From Albugo candida (taxonomy: Eukaryota > Oomycota > Peronosporomycetes > Albuginales > Albuginaceae): a stretch of 31,306 nt of DNA. Both the position numbers and the translations under genes were made by a program. The stretch spans positions 1 to 31,306 of the forward strand of contig CAJNAR010000074.1 in NCBI GenBank assembly GCA_905220665.1. The letters run 5' to 3'. Shown here one piece after another: positions 28,471 through 31,306 of the stretch. Every line of letters starts with the position of its first letter. The stretch's first letter is position 1. The notes beneath the pieces are model-generated. The model made no database searches. It was not told the origin of the DNA and saw only the letters and a list, made by a program, of their open reading frames with translations.

Positions 28471-28496
28471 TTGCTGGTTTTAAGTGACATGCACTT
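28471..28496 (-). repeat. right terminal inverted repeat of Tc1/IS630-like element
   Basis: Inverted partner of 27055-27080, with mismatches at repeat positions 1, 2 and 10. It is followed directly by TA. Confidence 0.85.
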
Positions 28497-28498
28497 TA

Positions 28499-28908
28499 CA
28501 TGATTTTACATTTTTAACTAATGACATCCATGCACACCCTAAGTTGTTGCTCCAACAGCTCCAATCGAGAATTATTTGTGGTTGGCTAATACACAGAATG
28601 TTTCATCTGTGATAGGCTATTACTCTGACAATTTCCATTTGACACATAGCATTTGAGTATCGGACACAGGGAAAGGCAGGTGCAGCAATTGCGAAAAATC
28701 AGCCATAACAAGCGGTCTTGCGGAATTCCGGTTACAAGGTTAGATTCAGAACAAGCTTTGGTGAAAAAAAACTAGACATTTTTCCTCCATAGAATTATTT
28801 CTCAACACATTTTACCTTCGGCCGTTAGTGTATAATAACTTTTGCATCTTTACGAGGCATGATAGCTTAACAAACTGGCAATGAATCGTCTACTAGTGAT
28901 GAGTGTTA
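28499..28908. other. spacer, no recognisable gene
   Basis: AT-rich sequence without an ORF of note, tRNA or inverted repeat that I can support. Confidence 0.5.
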
Positions 28909-28973
28909 AGCTCAGTTGAAGGTATCTTTTTATACTAGAATTAGCCTTAGACGTAAATAAGTTCTATTCGTTG
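28909..28973 (-). mobile_element. relic LINE 3' end at a tRNA-like target motif
   Basis: The plus strand reads AGCTCAGTTG and then AAGGTATC, followed by TACTAGAATTAG (about 28933-28944). The LINE copies have TAGCTCAGTTG, then AAGGTGTC and TACTAGAATTAG at the same spacing. After that only weak resemblance to the LINE 3' UTR continues, to about 28973. This looks like the 3' terminus of an older or related family member, heavily truncated or decayed, inserted at the same box A-like motif. Confidence 0.65.
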
Positions 28974-28983
28974 AAAATGTAAC

Positions 28984-29205
28984 TTATTCATTTTTCAAAA
29001 ACGTTGTGGGAGTAATAATTTAAGTGGGCATAACGTAATCTAAATTACGAATATATGTAATTCTAAAAAAAGGTGTCAGGATATCAAAACCACTAATTAT
29101 TTCTCCAAAGAGTTGTGGCAAAAATACTCTAAGTAGGCATGATGTAATCTAAAATGAAAAATAAAAAGTTTATTATAGAAAGAAGTTGTCGGGATATCAA
29201 TATCC
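28984..29205. repeat. two imperfect ~110-bp tandem repeats
   Basis: The units share ordered blocks. GTTGTGG occurs at 29003 and 29112. AAGTGGGCATAACGTAATCTAAA near 29032 matches AAGTAGGCATGATGTAATCTAAA near 29141. GTCAGGATATCAA at 29075 matches GTCGGGATATCAA at 29188. The period is about 109-113 bp. Each unit ends in a motif similar to the outer end of the MULE inverted repeat. Confidence 0.6.
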
Positions 29206-29230
29206 TTTATCAAATTGGAATATATTTTTT
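29184..29230 (-). repeat. solo MULE inverted-repeat-like end
   Basis: AGTTGTCGGGATATCAATAT followed by CCTTTATCAAAT resembles the outer end of the MULE right repeat read on the minus strand (GTTGTCGGGATATTAGTACC then TTTCAACAAAT). It suggests a related MULE or MITE end here. The match is about 30 bp and imperfect. Confidence 0.4.
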
Positions 29231-29312
29231 ATAATCCCTATTTAGTGTCCTCCAAGACTGCCGAAAAACTGTGCTGTACAAGATAAGGGTTGGAATTCTT
29301 GGTAACATGTAC

Positions 29313-29316
29313 AAAA
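29313..29316 (-). terminator. Pol III terminator of tRNA-iMet
   Basis: AAAA on the plus strand, that is TTTT on the tRNA strand, beginning five bases after the tRNA 3' end. Confidence 0.6.
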
Positions 29317-29321
29317 TTATA

Positions 29322-29393
29322 TAGCACTTGTTGGTCTCGATCCAACGACCTTTGGGTTATGAGCCCAACACGCTTCCTCTGCGCCAAAGTGCT
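29322..29393 (-). tRNA. initiator tRNA-Met (CAT)
   Basis: A 72-nt gene on the minus strand that starts translation. Parts in plus coordinates: acceptor 29387-29393 with 29323-29329 (AGCACTT/AAGTGCT, all paired); D-stem 29381-29384 with 29370-29373; anticodon stem TTGGG/CCCAA, 29364-29368 with 29352-29356; loop CTCATAA with anticodon CAT; T-stem GTTGG/CCAAC around the loop ATCGAGA. The initiator type is indicated by first base A paired to T at the acceptor end, three G:C pairs at the foot of the anticodon stem, and A instead of T at T-loop position 54. No intron. CCA is not encoded. Confidence 0.93.
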
Positions 29394-29399
29394 CTTATA

Positions 29400-31306
29400 T
29401 ACCGACCGGTTGGTACTTCTAACTTATAAAACAATGACATGCGTTTACAGAACAGTCATAAGGTTCACGCATCCACATCACCAAGATGTCAAATATCTTT
29501 TGGTGGTTCACGACGAGACTATTTCTCAGTGGATGAATGACTCGTACAGTATAAATCTTTATTCGACGCCTCAAGTGGCGTACGCATGGTCAAGGAAGGG
29601 TGCTGCATAGAAATGAAACTGAGGCTGCTCTAGTCGGGCAAAGTGACATGGAAATGTATCGGTGTCGATTATATATTGTAGCAAGTTGCTACACTAGTGA
29701 TAGAATGATTCATATTCATAGCTTATAAAGCCGCAGAGCAACTGAAAGTTCGTGGAATTCGTGTTAGGTACCTTGAATGCGAACGATTATAAGGTGGATA
29801 AAAGAACAGTACAAAGCGTTTTTCAATGTGTCGCATACTGACCTCCAACACAAAGTGCGATGCCGGTTGTACAGAAAAAAGCACTGTCAGCCCGTCAGCA
29901 ACACTGGGAGACCTCGCGCATCGTCCCGGTGCTGCAATACTCAACAATAATGAGTGAACAAAGGCGTGATAGCGTGCTGTGAGGGTGAGGGTGAGAAACT
30001 ACGACAATGTCGGGAATCAGATTGCAAGAGACGATTCTACGAGTAATTTACCGCGAACTGCCTTGAGGATGCGACTAAATTACGATTTGCGTGGTTTTCT
30101 TGCAGCTTTTGTCGTGCTTAATCGCTTCAGTAGGAAACCCAGTGTCCACACCAGTTCGATAGACAAGAAGCATCTGTACTTGGTCTTGAATGTGGTTCTG
30201 GTCGCACTGAACACAGAGAAAATAGTTGGATTGAGTTTTGTCATGATGCTTCATCTTGCGCAGACTATGAGGAAGGCGCTAAACTTACGAAGAGGTGATA
30301 TTGTAGCCTAGGCGAACCATTTACCCCAGTTCTGCTTGAACATTACGAGTATCATGTCACTGCGGTACCACTTGCCCACCGCTACTGTATGTATATATCT
30401 GGTCATATTACACAGCTTAGAGTGTGACAGATTATCGTCAAGTTTATTTGACATGAAGGCTGAGTAAGCGTTCGTCGAAAGGACGTGGAAAATACTGAAC
30501 GACGGGGAAGGAATTGGGTGATTGGAATGATCATTGTTTAAAACTAAATCACTTCGCGTCAAATCGAAACCCAATTATCATCAAATTGCACGGAGAGTTC
30601 CAGTCATTCTTATATATCATGTTGATCAGGACTATTGCTGCAAGGTTGCTCTGAGAAGCATTTCTATACTGTAGTCTTGTAATGGCTTTTATGTAGCTGA
30701 TCAAACACTGAACCACGCATCCTAATTGATTAGCACTTGGAAAAATGAGTTTGTTGGGTTAGTGTTTTCATCTAATCAACTTCATAAGCCTCACCGAAAA
30801 GGCGATTGATTCAACAGATAGCTGTTGCATCTCGTTTATATAGTCACCGAAAGTATCTACGAATCCTTCGCGATGTGCTTCAACTCATCAATGTCCATTG
30901 TTTAGACGAATTGTTATAATGTGCGCTGATTGCTAGAAAGCCTATCGCCTTGCTCAGCACCATTTTTTGTGGCTGTCCTGCATCGTTGGACCGCATTCAT
31001 CCTCATTTTTTGCTCGCTTACTATAATTCTTCGTTGCTGCAGTTGCTGAGTGACTGCTTTGCTTACAAGCCCGTCACAATAAATCTACTGCTTACTGAAC
31101 CAAAACAGTGCTTGCATCATTGCGAAAGCGCTCTGCATATGCCCCAATTGCGCCGCTAATCACTACAAAATGTTACATACACCATTATTTCTTAATCACT
31201 ATTCAGATATGCAAAAAGTCTTTATATGCAAGGTCAACCATTATACTGTACGGATAGAAGCAACATGTACTGGAACGTTTGAGTAAAACAGCGCTGGAAA
31301 TCGCCA
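29400..31306. other. right flank, no recognisable gene
   Basis: Short ORFs occur, the longest being 29979-30311 on the plus strand (110 aa, unrecognised). Some short stretches look protein-like across changing frames: about 29480-29700, 29790-29940 (containing NTGRPR, a motif seen in some transposase DNA-binding domains) and 30300-30420. This is what decayed transposon coding sequence looks like, but none can be assigned. No tRNA, TIR pair or long repeat was found. Confidence 0.45.

Larger units (their letters stand above)
27055..28496 (+). mobile_element. Tc1/mariner-IS630-like transposon, internally deleted
   Basis: A 1442-bp element with 26-bp terminal inverted repeats (27055-27080 and 28471-28496, 23 of 26 matching), flanked on both sides by TA (27053-27054 and 28497-28498). 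TA duplication is the hallmark of the IS630-Tc1-mariner superfamily. Inside are an N-terminal and a C-terminal piece of a DDE transposase, with the centre missing. Positions 28223-28470 are non-coding. Confidence 0.82.

Noticed and set aside
29290..29610. 106-aa plus-strand ORF
   Set aside because: Its first third overlaps the initiator tRNA-Met gene on the other strand. A faint VHDETISQ...YAWSRKG resemblance to Tc1-type transposases is too weak to call.
29870..29930. NTGRPR motif as a Tc1 transposase DNA-binding domain
   Set aside because: A six-residue match in a short frame with stops nearby; no catalytic motif or inverted repeats around it.

Overview
This is a piece of a eukaryotic nuclear genome, probably from an oomycete or a similar stramenopile. 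The assignment rests on three inferences: spliced and initiator-type tRNA genes, an APE-type LINE with oomycete-like ORF1 and ORF2 proteins, and decayed MULE and Tc1/IS630-type transposons of the kind common in these genomes. No ordinary host protein gene can be recognised. Supported genes are transposon genes and two tRNA genes.

Layout. Positions 1-3207 are gene-poor, with only weak ORF candidates. Positions 3215-24502 hold three head-to-tail copies of one ~7.1 kb non-LTR retrotransposon (LINE), all on the minus strand, repeating every 7100-7103 bp. Each has ORF1 (835 aa, nucleic-acid-binding type) overlapping ORF2 by 29 nt. ORF2 encodes an APE endonuclease, a reverse transcriptase and a C-terminal zinc finger. 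Copy 3 (17418-24502) is fully open, copy 2 has one ORF2 frameshift, and copy 1 has four. The 5' end of copy 3 directly abuts a tRNA-Tyr gene with an 11-nt intron (24503-24586). The 3' ends of copies 2 and 3 are joined to the first 18 nt of a tRNA gene, cut in the D-loop. This marks the element as a tRNA-gene-specific LINE that inserts antisense to the tRNA and appears to leave an intact tRNA behind.

Right of the tRNA are a decayed MULE transposon with terminal inverted repeats (about 25017-26979), then a Tc1/mariner-IS630-like deletion derivative with 26-bp inverted repeats and flanking TA (27055-28496). These are followed by a relic of a related LINE 3' end joined to the same CTCAGTTG target motif (about 28909-28973), a ~110 bp imperfect tandem repeat, and an initiator tRNA-Met gene on the minus strand (29322-29393). 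Positions 29400-31306 contain nothing recognisable.

The main biological story is the tRNA-targeted LINE array. Its ends and its relic all share the box A / D-loop sequence of tRNA genes. Successive insertions or unequal exchange at that short sequence would explain the tandem array with half-tRNA spacers.
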